Below, in pieces: positions 6,117 through 6,234 of a DNA stretch of 6,234 bases. Made by a program: the position numbers and the translations under genes. Every line of letters starts with the position of its first letter. The first letter of the stretch is position 1. Origin of the DNA: Pseudomonadota bacterium (GTDB lineage: Bacteria; Pseudomonadota; Alphaproteobacteria; Rhizobiales; Xanthobacteraceae); contig JAEXXW010000603.1 in assembly GCA_023405565.1 (NCBI GenBank), forward strand, positions 1 through 6,234, written 5' to 3'. Under the pieces are notes generated by a model. It made no database searches. It was not told the origin of the DNA and saw nothing but the letters and a program-made list of their open reading frames with translations.

Positions 6117-6146
6117 TGACGATCCTCTAAGACAGTTGCATTGACG
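6111..6146 (-). repeat. 11-bp direct repeat spanning the cupin start codon
   Basis: Plus-strand TTGCATTGACG occurs at 6111-6121 and 6136-6146, a 25-base period. On the minus strand each copy reads CGTCAATGCAA, so the cupin start (ATG CAA) has an upstream double. The upstream ATG opens a four-codon frame (Met-Gln-Leu-Ser-stop, 6127-6141) whose TAG overlaps the AGAGGA ribosome site. It may be a relic of a small duplication or a short upstream reading frame; no ribosome site precedes the upstream ATG. Confidence 0.7.
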
Positions 6147-6167
6147 GAGACTATCGACCGGGCACGA

Positions 6168-6234
6168 TTATTTCGCTTCCAGACCGATACTGCGGATGAT
6201 CTCGCCCCACCGCTTGGTTTCCGACTTCACGTAA
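6168..6234 (-). CDS. Bug/TctC-type tripartite tricarboxylate transporter substrate-binding protein, C-terminal fragment
   Basis: Only the last 21 codons and the TAA stop are present; the gene enters from the right edge. The tail YVKSETKRWGEIIRSIGLEA fits the end of Bug (TctC) periplasmic binding proteins, which usually close with '(F/Y)...E...W..vI...Gi.....'. Such proteins deliver carboxylates or related small molecules to a TctAB membrane unit, or act without one. The family call rests on this short stretch and cannot be tested further here. The cupin gene follows after 51 bases with no terminator, so the two are likely co-transcribed. Confidence 0.65.
   Translation of the reverse strand, partial: YVKSETKRWGEIIRSIGLEAK

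Noticed and set aside
5640..6119. 159-codon plus-strand frame covering the cupin gene
   Set aside because: The minus-strand frame has clear cupin motifs and a good ribosome site. The plus-strand translation is the His/Val/Arg-rich mirror image with no family features.

Overview
The window looks like chromosomal DNA of an alphaproteobacterium of the Hyphomicrobiales, most likely the Bradyrhizobium/Rhodopseudomonas/Afipia group (inference). The grounds are the GC-rich coding sequence, soluble PAS chemoreceptors, a short-chain polyhydroxyalkanoate (PHA) depolymerase with a cysteine nucleophile, a Bug/TctC-type binding protein, and TTAA-N7-TTAA motifs of the kind bound by CtrA upstream of chemoreceptor genes. 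I saw no rRNA, tRNA, CRISPR array or insertion sequence.

Left part (1-2531, minus strand): the first 51 codons of a protoglobin-type, probably globin-coupled, sensor leave the window at base 1. Behind it lies a complete 609-residue soluble chemoreceptor with two nearly identical PAS domains, a HAMP-like linker, the methyl-accepting signalling hairpin and a C-terminal CheR/CheB docking-type pentapeptide. It is followed by a good hairpin terminator. Its 274-base upstream region holds a perfect CtrA-type box and two 16-base palindromes. A one-mismatch CtrA-type box also lies upstream of the globin gene, so the two receptors may be controlled together with motility and the cell cycle.

Centre (2532-4539): an intracellular PHA depolymerase (minus) is divergent from a glutathione S-transferase (plus). 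The 139 bases between them carry a 10-bp inverted repeat.

Right part (4559-6234): after a perfect 13-bp tandem repeat comes the most unusual gene in the window, a 326-residue protein. An N-terminal helical region resembles TerB. The C-terminal half carries the HDxxH(x11)E metal motif and overall pattern of the ubiquinone-biosynthesis protein Coq4. It converges, 9 bases stop to stop, with a small single-domain cupin on the minus strand. The cupin is probably co-transcribed behind a Bug/TctC-type solute-binding protein whose last 21 residues enter from the right edge.

The genes do not form one pathway. They fall into a chemotaxis pair, a carbon-storage/detoxification divergent pair, a possible quinone- or lipid-related protein, and a carboxylate-uptake/cupin pair. 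The best candidate for something little described is the TerB-like plus Coq4-like fusion.
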